Source: an uncultured Lachnospiraceae bacterium (GTDB taxonomy: Bacteria; Bacillota; Clostridia; Lachnospirales; Lachnospiraceae). Taken from it: a stretch of 32,037 bases of DNA. The position numbers were made by a program, and so were the translations under genes. The DNA is taken from contig CACZFV010000007.1 in the NCBI GenBank assembly GCA_902780465.1, forward strand, positions 1-32,037. Direction: 5' to 3'. The notes below the pieces were generated by a model that made no database searches, was not told the DNA's origin, and saw only the letters and a program-made list of their open reading frames with translations. Below, piece after piece: positions 8,355 through 15,023 of this stretch. Every line of letters begins with the position of its first letter. The first letter of the stretch is position 1.

Positions 8355-8918
8355 TTATCCGTTTGCTCTGCCAAGATACTCGCCGGTGCGGGTGTCGATC
8401 TTGATCTTGTCGCCGATGCTGACAAACAGCGGGACTGCGACCTGCGCGCCGGTCTCGACAGTGGCAGGCTTGGTCGCGCCGGTGGCGGTGTTGCCTGCGA
8501 AGCCGGGCTCGGTCTCAGTGATCTCAAGCTCGACGAACAGCGGCGGCTCGACGGAGAACACGTTTCCGTTGTAGGAAACGACCTTGACGCTCTCGTTCTC
8601 CTTGACGAACTTCAGGGCATCGCCGATGATGTCCTTGTTCAGGGAGATCTGGTCGTAGGTCTCGGTGTTCATGAAGTTGTACATATCGCCGTCCGCATAC
8701 AGATACTGCATCTCAACGCGGTCGATCCTTGCGGTCGGGAACTTTTCGGTGGGACGGAAGGTACGCTCTGTCACAGCGCCGGACATGACGTTCTTGATCT
8801 TCGTGCGGACAAACGCAGCGCCCTTGCCCGGTTTCACGTGCTGGAACTCGATGATCTGATATACTGCACCCTCAATCTCAAGCGTAATGCCGTTTCTGAA
8901 ATCACCTGCAGAAATCAT
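8355..8918 (-). CDS. efp: Translation elongation factor P
   Basis: EF-P binds ribosomes stalled at consecutive prolines and speeds peptide bond formation. The 187-residue product has the usual length and three beta-barrel domains. The KOW-like N-domain carries the exposed loop KPGKGAAF, with Lys32 in the position modified or used directly at the P-site in this family. A conserved [17 protein letters not shown] signature closes domain III. The ATG has an excellent AAGGAGG site 9 bases upstream. A weak promoter is visible in front and a hairpin terminator behind, so it is probably its own unit, possibly with readthrough from yqeG because no terminator separates them. Confidence 0.96.
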   Translation of the reverse strand: MISAGDFRNGITLEIEGAVYQIIEFQHVKPGKGAAFVRTKIKNVMSGAVTERTFRPTEKFPTARIDRVEMQYLYADGDMYNFMNTETYDQISLNKDIIGDALKFVKENESVKVVSYNGNVFSVEPPLFVELEITETEPGFAGNTATGATKPATVETGAQVAVPLFVSIGDKIKIDTRTGEYLGRANG

Positions 8919-8977
8919 AAAAAATATCCTCCTTATTTAGCTTGATCAGGCACAGACCGTTCGCTGACCGATGCCGA

Positions 8978-9005
8978 TAAATAATTTCATGTAACTTGAC
9001 ATCAA
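8978..9005 (-). promoter_or_regulatory. Possible efp promoter
   Basis: TTGATG (9000-9005) and TATTTA (8978-8983) lie 16 bases apart on the minus strand, about 60 bases before the efp start. The -35 is reasonable and the -10 is poor, so this is a tentative call. Confidence 0.35.
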
Positions 9006-9009
9006 CATA

Positions 9010-9022
9010 TTTTACAGTAAAA
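9010..9022. promoter_or_regulatory. Perfect 13-base palindrome upstream of efp
   Basis: TTTTAC-A-GTAAAA is a perfect inverted repeat 4 bases upstream of the candidate efp -35, between yqeG and efp. It is too AT-rich and short to be an intrinsic terminator. It could be an operator; no matching known consensus is recognised. Confidence 0.35.
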
Positions 9023-9029
9023 CGCATAT

Positions 9030-9530
9030 TCAGGCAAGAGGTTTTCTCTTCCTCCATGCCATAAGCACGGGTTTTTCAAAGAGTCGCTTCAGAAGGATCT
9101 GAGGTTCCTCCTTCGGCTCCATGGGTTCGACGAGCACGGCGTGGATTCCCATCCGCCTCGCGCCCCAGATATCGGTAAAGATCTGGTCGCCGATGGAAAT
9201 GGTCTCCTCCGGCTTTGTTCCCATGATCTCCATGGCTTTCCGGTAGCCGAACCTCCGCGGCTTCAGGGCTTTCGCCACATAGGGTGTCCTGAGCGCCTCC
9301 GCGAAGGGGCGGATGCGCGGGCCTTTGTTGTTGGAGACCAGGCAGGTCTTCAGCCCGATGGCCCTGAGCCTCCGGAACAGTTCCCGGCTGCGGGTGTCCG
9401 CAGGGGCGTCCGGCGGTACCAGAGTGTTGTCGATATCGAAGATGATCCCGCGGATCCCCATTGCGTACAGCTTCTCGTAGGGGATCACATAAGTGTCCGG
9501 GTATTCTTCTTCCGGGAAAAATGGATTCAT
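9030..9530 (-). CDS. YqeG-family HAD IIIA phosphatase
   Basis: This is a haloacid dehalogenase superfamily phosphatase of the YqeG type found across Firmicutes; the natural substrate is not known with certainty. The 166-residue product has motif I FDIDNTLV (Asp32 nucleophile and Asp34), motif II in CLVSNN, the catalytic lysine in AKALKPRRFGY, and motif III GDQIFTDIWGA. That is a complete active site with no cap domain. It starts 4 bases after the nrdR stop, so the two are co-transcribed. In many Firmicutes yqeG lies beside yqeH and aroE; that neighbourhood is absent here. Confidence 0.92.
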   Translation of the reverse strand: MNPFFPEEEYPDTYVIPYEKLYAMGIRGIIFDIDNTLVPPDAPADTRSRELFRRLRAIGLKTCLVSNNKGPRIRPFAEALRTPYVAKALKPRRFGYRKAMEIMGTKPEETISIGDQIFTDIWGARRMGIHAVLVEPMEPKEEPQILLKRLFEKPVLMAWRKRKPLA

Positions 9531-9534
9531 GGAA

Positions 9535-10005
9535 TTATCTCTTTCTCCTCTCCTGATGCTCCAGAAGCTTCGTCAGCTCCTGCATGAAAGTGTCCACATC
9601 CTTGAACTCCCTGTAGACGGAAGCGAACCGGACGTAGGCCACCGGGTCCAGATCCTTCAGCTTCTCCATGACCATCTCTCCGATCACGGAGGAAGAGATC
9701 TCCCGGTCCTCCCTGCTGAACAGGGCGTTCTCGATCTGGTCCACCAGGCTGCTGATCTGCTCGGAGGAGACGGGGCGCTTGTGACAGGAGCGGATGATGC
9801 CGGCTTCGATCTTGGATCGTTCATAGGGCTCTCTGGAGTTGTCCTTCTTCACGATCATCAGCGGCATCGTCTCCAGCTTCTCGTAGGTCGTGAACCGCTT
9901 CCCGCAGGTCTCGCACTGCCGGCGCCTGCGGATGGAGGCGTTGTCGTCCGCGGGTCTGGAATCGATGACTCTGGTATCTGCTGCATTGCAAAACGGACAT
10001 TTCAT
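9535..10005 (-). CDS. nrdR: Transcriptional repressor NrdR
   Basis: NrdR represses ribonucleotide reductase genes when its ATP-cone domain senses high (d)ATP. The 156-residue product is the usual length. It has an N-terminal zinc ribbon (Cys3, Cys6, Cys31, Cys34, with the CPFC and CETC pairs) and the DSRP and GKRFTTYE signatures. An ATP-cone domain covers about residues 49-139. A GAGGAGG site lies about 10 bases before the ATG. It starts 15 bases after the TAXI lipoprotein gene and is followed after 4 bases by the YqeG-type gene. No ribonucleotide reductase gene is in the window, so its targets lie elsewhere. Confidence 0.95.
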   Translation of the reverse strand: MKCPFCNAADTRVIDSRPADDNASIRRRRQCETCGKRFTTYEKLETMPLMIVKKDNSREPYERSKIEAGIIRSCHKRPVSSEQISSLVDQIENALFSREDREISSSVIGEMVMEKLKDLDPVAYVRFASVYREFKDVDTFMQELTKLLEHQERRKR

Positions 10006-10020
10006 GGTCTGGACTCCTCC

Positions 10021-11061
10021 TCACTTCTGTTCCTCTGCAAATCTCTCTTCAAAGCATCTCTTCGCTCCCGGATGAAGCTCCACAGGCAGGTCTTCCATCA
10101 GGAACGACGGATCTGCCATCTGCGAGAGCATTGCGCCCTGCTCCGCGAGGTCCGGCAGGGCGTCGCAGATCAGCCCCGTCAGATGGTACACTTGCTCTTC
10201 CGGCATGTCCGCACTCACGCAGAGCAGACATTTCACGCCAAAAGTACGGATGTCCTCTTTCTGGCCGGGATAAGTGCCTGCCAGGATGGTCACCGGGAAG
10301 TAGGCAGGCTCTGCATCCAGGATCTTCTGCAGCTCCTCGTCCCTGTATTTCAGAAGACGGCACGCGTGGTTCCTTGCGAGTCCCGCGAGCCCGGGCACCG
10401 GCGCGCCGGCGAAGGCATGCACGGCGTCCACTTCCCCCGAGGCAACCATGTCCGCTCCGGAGCCGAGTCCGGCGTTGATAAATCCCGGTGCCTCCGGATC
10501 CATTCCCAGCGCCTTCAGGGCTTTCTTCGCCGCGATCTCGGTGGCGGAATCCTCCGGACCGATGGCGGCTTTCCTGCCCTTCAGGTCGGAGACGTATTCC
10601 AGACTGCTGTCGCTCAGAGTCAGCCAGTTGGAGAGGCTCGGATACACCGCGCAGACCGCCCTGAGATCCTTCTCCTGCTTTCCCTCGAAATGACCGCGTC
10701 CTTCGGCGGCCTCTGCCGCGGCGTCCGCGCTCACCATGGCGAGGTCCATCTCCCGCGTCTTCAGTCCCTCAATGTTGTGAAAGGAACCGGTGGAGGCGAT
10801 GATATTGAACCTGATATTGTCGTCCCGCAGGGTGATGGCTGCTGCGATGGCGGAACTGGCTGCGTACATGCTGCCTCCGCTGTCAGCGGTCCCGATCGTA
10901 AGCAGAGTGAAATCATCTTCCTTCTTCTGTTCCGCGGTCTGCTCTGCGGCATTCTTTTCTGTTTTTTCCGCGGCGGAGCAGCCGGCGCAGAGAAACGCCG
11001 GGATCATCAGCATGATAACAGGAAAAACGCAGCGGTACAGATGCCGGATCATTCCTCTCAT
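10021..11061 (-). CDS. TAXI-family substrate-binding lipoprotein
   Basis: This is a TAXI-type (TRAP-associated) extracytoplasmic solute-binding protein, 346 residues. The N-terminus has a positively charged start, a hydrophobic stretch and a lipobox-like FLCAGC ending at Cys28, so it should be a membrane-anchored lipoprotein. A Glu/Lys-rich linker follows, then the binding fold opening with LLTIGTADSGGSMY, the standard TAXI start. I chose the ATG at 11061: it has GGAGG 9 bases upstream, while the earlier possible start at 11106 lies upstream of the predicted -10. Characterised TAXI proteins bind glutamate, glutamine or other carboxylates. No TRAP permease gene is present here, which is odd. 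It heads a unit with nrdR and yqeG. Confidence 0.87.
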   Translation of the reverse strand: MRGMIRHLYRCVFPVIMLMIPAFLCAGCSAAEKTEKNAAEQTAEQKKEDDFTLLTIGTADSGGSMYAASSAIAAAITLRDDNIRFNIIASTGSFHNIEGLKTREMDLAMVSADAAAEAAEGRGHFEGKQEKDLRAVCAVYPSLSNWLTLSDSSLEYVSDLKGRKAAIGPEDSATEIAAKKALKALGMDPEAPGFINAGLGSGADMVASGEVDAVHAFAGAPVPGLAGLARNHACRLLKYRDEELQKILDAEPAYFPVTILAGTYPGQKEDIRTFGVKCLLCVSADMPEEQVYHLTGLICDALPDLAEQGAMLSQMADPSFLMEDLPVELHPGAKRCFEERFAEEQK

Positions 11062-11096
11062 ACTTCCGTTCCTCCAACTGTTCACAGATATGGTGT

Positions 11097-11125
11097 ATTT
11101 TATCATAAATGCGTGCCATGGTCAA
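11097..11125 (-). promoter_or_regulatory. Predicted sigma-A promoter of the TAXI-nrdR-yqeG unit
   Basis: TTGACC (11120-11125) and TAAAAT (11097-11102) lie exactly 17 bases apart on the minus strand, placing transcription start near 11090 with a leader of about 30 bases. The -35 overlaps the end of the T-rich tract of the gltS terminator. Confidence 0.75.
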
Positions 11126-11163
11126 AAGAAGAAGCCCCGGGGCCTGTTTTCAGGCTCCGGGGC
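11124..11163 (-). terminator. Intrinsic terminator of gltS
   Basis: A 13-bp GC-rich stem with one mismatch (11134-11146 with 11151-11163, TTTT loop) lies 29 bases behind the gltS stop. On the minus strand it is followed by TTCTTCTTTT. Confidence 0.82.
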
Positions 11164-11192
11164 GCGGAATCCGTTTTCTGCCGGGGCTGCCC

Positions 11193-12416
11193 TTAATGGA
11201 GCATGCCCGCAGCGATGTTCAGGAAAGTCGTGATCGCTATGGCGTTCGTAATGTTGCTTATGAATCCGCCGATCAGCGGCACGACGAAGAAGGCGAGCTT
11301 AGAGTAGTAGTACTCTTCGCAGACGGCAGTCATAGTCGCCATGGAGACCGGGACAGCGCCGAGGCCGAAACCGGTGTGGCCGACTGCGATGACTGCAGCG
11401 TCATAGTTCTTTCCGCAGGCCGGGAAGGTGATGAAGCGGACGAACAGGTAGATCACCAGCAGCTGGATGAACAGGATGGTGAGCAGCGGAAGCGCCAGGT
11501 CAATGAGCTGCCACAGCTTCATGGTGATGATGGACAGGGAGACGAACAGCGCCAGGCTGATCTCGCCCACGTTGGAGGTCGTCTCGTAGAACTCCTCGTT
11601 CCCCTTGCCGGTCTTGTCCATGTACAGACGGATCAGGATGCCGGCCAGCATGCACATGACGTGGATGGGCATGTTCAGGTTCGGAAGGATCAGCTTTCTG
11701 ATGAAGAGCAGGAACTGTCCAAGTCCGCAGGCGATGATCAGGTAGAACCACGCATTCTCGCATTCCTTGCTGCTGAAGATGTGGGTCACCTTCTCGGCGA
11801 TGGTCTCTTCCTTCTGCTCAACGTAACCCTTGTCCAGGTTGTACTTCTTGATGATGGAGCGGCCGATGGGTCCGCCGATCAGGCATCCGGAGATCAGGCC
11901 GAAGGTCGCGGCAGCGACAGCAACTTCGACAGCGCCGACACCGCCCATTTCAGCGGCGATCGGTCCGAAGGAGGAAGCGTTTCCGTGTCCGCCGGTCAGA
12001 GGAGTGGAGCCTGCCATCAGGGCGGTCAGGGGATTCATTCCCATCGCGGTGCCGACGCCCAGAGCCACAGCGTTCTGGATCACCGCCAGGGCCGCGGCCA
12101 GAATGGAGAAGATGACGACCAGTCTGCCGCCCTTCTTCAGGAGTCCGAGAGAAGCTTCCATACCGGAGGCCGCGAAGAAGATGTTGTAGAAAAAGTTGTT
12201 CATGATCGACTGGTTTTCCCACTCGAACTGTACGATGTGCCCCATGTAGAGAGCGCAGGTGATGATGGAGAAGATCGTGCCTCCCACGACTGCGCTGGGA
12301 ATGCAGTACTTCTTCAGGACCGGAGCTTTCTCGCGGATCCACTGGCCGAAATAGATGACAAGGACGACGATCGCCATCATTTCAAACATTTCGATCTTGA
12401 TTGTTGGAATTTCCAT
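11193..12416 (-). CDS. gltS: Sodium/glutamate symporter GltS
   Basis: GltS imports glutamate with sodium across the cytoplasmic membrane. The 407-residue product is close to the roughly 400 residues of the family and contains about 10-12 helices in two inverted halves. The conserved signatures are visible: CIPSAVVGGTIFS, the re-entrant segment with TPLTGGHGNASSFGP at about 135-150, and the matching second-half segment GHTGFGLGAVPVSMA at about 345-360. The ATG has AAGGGGG 6 bases upstream. It has its own promoter, a possible operator, and a terminator behind. The neighbouring CitA/CitB-type two-component genes are its likely regulators. Confidence 0.93.
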   Translation of the reverse strand: MEIPTIKIEMFEMMAIVVLVIYFGQWIREKAPVLKKYCIPSAVVGGTIFSIITCALYMGHIVQFEWENQSIMNNFFYNIFFAASGMEASLGLLKKGGRLVVIFSILAAALAVIQNAVALGVGTAMGMNPLTALMAGSTPLTGGHGNASSFGPIAAEMGGVGAVEVAVAAATFGLISGCLIGGPIGRSIIKKYNLDKGYVEQKEETIAEKVTHIFSSKECENAWFYLIIACGLGQFLLFIRKLILPNLNMPIHVMCMLAGILIRLYMDKTGKGNEEFYETTSNVGEISLALFVSLSIITMKLWQLIDLALPLLTILFIQLLVIYLFVRFITFPACGKNYDAAVIAVGHTGFGLGAVPVSMATMTAVCEEYYYSKLAFFVVPLIGGFISNITNAIAITTFLNIAAGMLH

Positions 12417-12488
12417 GTTTTTCCCCCTTCTTTTTTAACCGATGCCTTCAGTTTCCCTTTCCGCATTCAGTTCATTTTTTATGGCCTG

Positions 12489-12517
12489 ATGATAGACCAT
12501 CACGGAAAACAAGGCAA
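12489..12517 (-). promoter_or_regulatory. Predicted sigma-A promoter of gltS
   Basis: TTGCCT (12512-12517) and TATCAT (12489-12494) lie 17 bases apart on the minus strand. Transcription would start near 12482, with a leader of about 65 bases before the gltS ATG. Confidence 0.65.
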
Positions 12518-12557
12518 TTATTCGTAAATAAAGAAGAGGTTATGTAAGTTTTGTAAG
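12518..12557 (-). promoter_or_regulatory. Candidate operator repeats upstream of the gltS promoter
   Basis: Two direct copies of TGTAAG on the plus strand (12543-12548 and 12552-12557; CTTACA on the minus strand) have a 9-base period and lie about 26-40 bases upstream of the -35. Just upstream of the -35 is an AT-rich inverted repeat, TTATT-CGTA-AATAA (12518-12531). The position fits activator sites for the adjacent CitB/DcuR-type regulator, but this is inference from spacing only. Confidence 0.4.
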
Positions 12558-12606
12558 CATCCCGCGTCCGGGGTGCTGAACAAAACATACCAGAACTCTC
12601 CGGGCG

Positions 12607-13299
12607 TCAAATGTAACGGTACAGGATCCCGGGGCGTCCGCCGGTGCGGTAGTCGATCTCGCTCGTCAGTTCCCCGCTGTCCTGCAGGTACCCGAGGTAG
12701 CGCCGCACAGTGATCCTGGACAGCCCTACCATCAGGGCGATCTCTTCACTGGTCATCTTTTTCCCGGTATTCTCCTTCATTCTGCTCCGTACCATCTGCA
12801 GCGTCTTTTCATTCAGGCCCTTCGGCAGCTCCAGGGACTTATTTCTCTCCACGGAGCTGCCGGCATTGCCCGCGAACAGCCGGTCAAGCTCACTCTGGTC
12901 CATGCCGCTGCCGGCGCCGGTCAGCAGCTCCTTGTTGCTGCGAAAGCGTTCCAGGGCAGCCTGGAACCGCTCCAGCTCGAAAGGCTTGATCAGATAGTCC
13001 CGGACACCTTTTAAGAGAAGGGACCGCACTGTATCGGCGCTGTTCGCAGAGGTCACCATGATCACGGAGACCTGGATGCCCTCCTCCCGGATGCGGTCCA
13101 TAAAGACATCTCCGTTCATCTCCGGCATGTAGTAGTCGAGGATCACCAGGTCCACATGATTTTCACGGAGGTATTCCAGTCCTTCCGCGCCGTTCCTGAA
13201 TATGCCCGCGACCCGGAAGCCCGGAACGGTCTCCGTGTACTTTTTATTGATGGCGGCGACCATCGGGTCGTCCTCAACGATCATCACCTGATAGTACAT
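12607..13299 (-). CDS. Response regulator, CitB/DcuR family
   Basis: This is the DNA-binding partner of the kinase encoded just before it. The 230-residue product has an N-terminal receiver domain with the acidic pair Glu9/Asp10-Asp11, phosphoacceptor Asp55 in LVILDYYMP, and the lysine in YLIKPF at about 105. A linker follows, then a C-terminal helix-turn-helix at about 165-215 (SEEIALMVGLSRITVRRYL), the arrangement of CitB, DcuR and MalR regulators. Its start overlaps the kinase gene by 26 bases. The next gene downstream is gltS, with promoter and possible operators in between, so glutamate uptake is the most likely target. Confidence 0.92.
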   Translation of the reverse strand: MYYQVMIVEDDPMVAAINKKYTETVPGFRVAGIFRNGAEGLEYLRENHVDLVILDYYMPEMNGDVFMDRIREEGIQVSVIMVTSANSADTVRSLLLKGVRDYLIKPFELERFQAALERFRSNKELLTGAGSGMDQSELDRLFAGNAGSSVERNKSLELPKGLNEKTLQMVRSRMKENTGKKMTSEEIALMVGLSRITVRRYLGYLQDSGELTSEIDYRTGGRPGILYRYI

Positions 13300-14920
13300 T
13301 TTCTTCTTCCTTTCTTCCGGAAAACGTCACCGTGAAGCAGGTTCCCTCTCCTTCTTCTGTCTCGATCTCGATCTCTCCGCCGTATTTGTCCGCGAGCTGC
13401 TTCACGAGGAAGAGTCCGGTGCCGTGGTTCTCACCCTTTGAGGTGACTCCCTTCTCAAAGATCCGCGGCAGGATCTCCTCCCGGATGCCTCCTCCGGTGT
13501 CTTCGCAGGTAATAATGTTCGCGTCCGGCGCGCAGATGACCCCGAGGCGGATCTCCCGGGCTTCCGTCTGTCCGCCGTTCAGCTCTTCGATGGCGTTCTC
13601 CAGGAGATTCCCGATGATGGTCACAAAGGCTTCCTTCGGCACCAGCAGATCCTGCTCCAGCATGGTGCTGTCCGGCTCTATCTTCAGGATGATCCCGAGC
13701 TCGGCCGCATGCATCATCTTCCCGATGACCAGGGCGCAGACCTCCGGGACACGGATCGCATTGGCCGTGTCGCGCACCGACTTGCTGGACACCAGGCTTG
13801 AGTTGGTGATGAAGCGTTTCGCCTCCTCGATCTCCCCTGTCTGCAGGTACCCGAGGATGATGTGAAGCTTGTTCAGGAATTCGTGGTTAAAGGCCCGGAG
13901 GGTGTCCATCATGTTCTTTGCGCCGGTCAGTTCGTCTGACATCTTCAGCGCCTCTGTGCGGTCCTGGAGGATCACCAGCACCCCCTCCGGGTGCTGCCTT
14001 CCGCCGGAGCGGATAGGCACCTCTGACATCAGGACTGTGCGGCCGCCGATCTGCATCGTGCGGTTCAGCCGGCTGCCCTTCCCGGCGATGACCTCCTGAA
14101 AGGCGGTCTGAGGGAGGACCTCGGGAAGCTGCCGCCCGGTCAGGAGCGTCTCGTCGTTTGTGATCAGCCTCCTGGCGGCTGCGTTGGAAAACAGGATCCT
14201 GCCGTTTCTGTCCGCGGAGACCAGGCCCTCGGAGATGGAATTGATCACTTCATCCTGGCGGATGTACAGACTTAAGAGTTCCCCGGGGCGGTGCCCCAGC
14301 AGGGCGCTCCTCTGGAACCCGAGGAAGGCGTGGGCAGCCAGCGCGCTGACCAGGAGCATCGTGAAGAAAAGCAAGGTATAGAGGAGAACGATATTCCTGG
14401 TGGACTGGCTGATCCTGGAGGCGGGAACAGAGACCATTACGAAACCGGTGATGTTCCCCGCGCCGTTTTTGATGCTGTGGAAAGCGCAGTATTTGGCGCC
14501 CAGGGTGCCGTAGACTCTGGTGATGTAGGGGCTGCTGCCCTCCAGGATGGCCTTTTCATCGCCGTTAGTGTAGACATCTCCCACCGTCAGGCGGTTCGTC
14601 TGGTAAAAGCGGAGTCCGTTCAGGTTGGCGATCAGAACGGCGTCGATCTCGCCGAAGCTGTCGACGAAGCTGTCCAGGGAAGCGATGGTCTCCTGATCGG
14701 GATAGCCGCTCTGGAGCATCTTCTTCACGCTCTCCTGGTCCGCGATGTAGGCCGCGGAATCGCTGATCATCCTGTCCAGCTCCTGCCGGTTCCGGCGGAT
14801 ATCCAGGGCAAGGGTGATGCCGAATCCGCAGAGCAGAACGAAGGCCACCATGATCATCATTGTTACATAGAGCCGCTGCTCCGGCGTCTGCGCCGTTCTG
14901 CGGCCGTTCTTTTTCTCCAT
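13274..14920 (-). CDS. Sensor histidine kinase, CitA/DcuS family
   Basis: This is a membrane kinase that senses an extracytoplasmic carboxylate-type ligand. The 548-residue product has helix 1 at about 18-39, a single Cache/PDC sensor at 40-175 and helix 2 at about 176-198. A cytoplasmic PAS domain follows at about 222-325. The dimerisation helix carries His346 in RAFNHEFLNKLHIILGYLQ, the Spo0B-like box typical of CitA/DcuS. The ATPase domain has EDTGGGI and GTGLFLVKQLADKYGG. In the sensor, the region corresponding to the family's R..HP pocket reads RFYQTN, so the usual histidine is not obvious. Its GGAG ribosome site is 24 bases from the ATG, with a small hairpin between. Position beside gltS and glnN suggests glutamate or a related acid as ligand. 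Confidence 0.9.
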   Translation of the reverse strand: MEKKNGRRTAQTPEQRLYVTMMIMVAFVLLCGFGITLALDIRRNRQELDRMISDSAAYIADQESVKKMLQSGYPDQETIASLDSFVDSFGEIDAVLIANLNGLRFYQTNRLTVGDVYTNGDEKAILEGSSPYITRVYGTLGAKYCAFHSIKNGAGNITGFVMVSVPASRISQSTRNIVLLYTLLFFTMLLVSALAAHAFLGFQRSALLGHRPGELLSLYIRQDEVINSISEGLVSADRNGRILFSNAAARRLITNDETLLTGRQLPEVLPQTAFQEVIAGKGSRLNRTMQIGGRTVLMSEVPIRSGGRQHPEGVLVILQDRTEALKMSDELTGAKNMMDTLRAFNHEFLNKLHIILGYLQTGEIEEAKRFITNSSLVSSKSVRDTANAIRVPEVCALVIGKMMHAAELGIILKIEPDSTMLEQDLLVPKEAFVTIIGNLLENAIEELNGGQTEAREIRLGVICAPDANIITCEDTGGGIREEILPRIFEKGVTSKGENHGTGLFLVKQLADKYGGEIEIETEEGEGTCFTVTFSGRKEEENVLSGDDR

Positions 14921-14953
14921 AGATCCCGTCCGGACAGGTCCGGTCTCCTTTCG

Positions 14954-14993
14954 AAAAAGATCCTGCTTCTGAATACTCGGAAAGCAGGATCTT
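14954..14993 (-). terminator. Intrinsic terminator after glnN
   Basis: A perfect 10-bp stem (14959-14968 with 14982-14991) is followed on the minus strand by TTTTT at 14954-14958. It lies about 30 bases behind the glnN stop and upstream of the CitA-type kinase gene. A downstream AAAAA on the other arm makes it potentially bidirectional. Confidence 0.85.
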
Positions 14994-15023
14994 AAAAATG
15001 ATTATTTTGTCCGGTGTGCTCCG

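Noticed and set aside
9493..11196. Long plus-strand open frame opposite yqeG, nrdR and the TAXI gene
   Set aside because: It spans three well-supported minus-strand genes and shows no recognisable domain or ribosome site.
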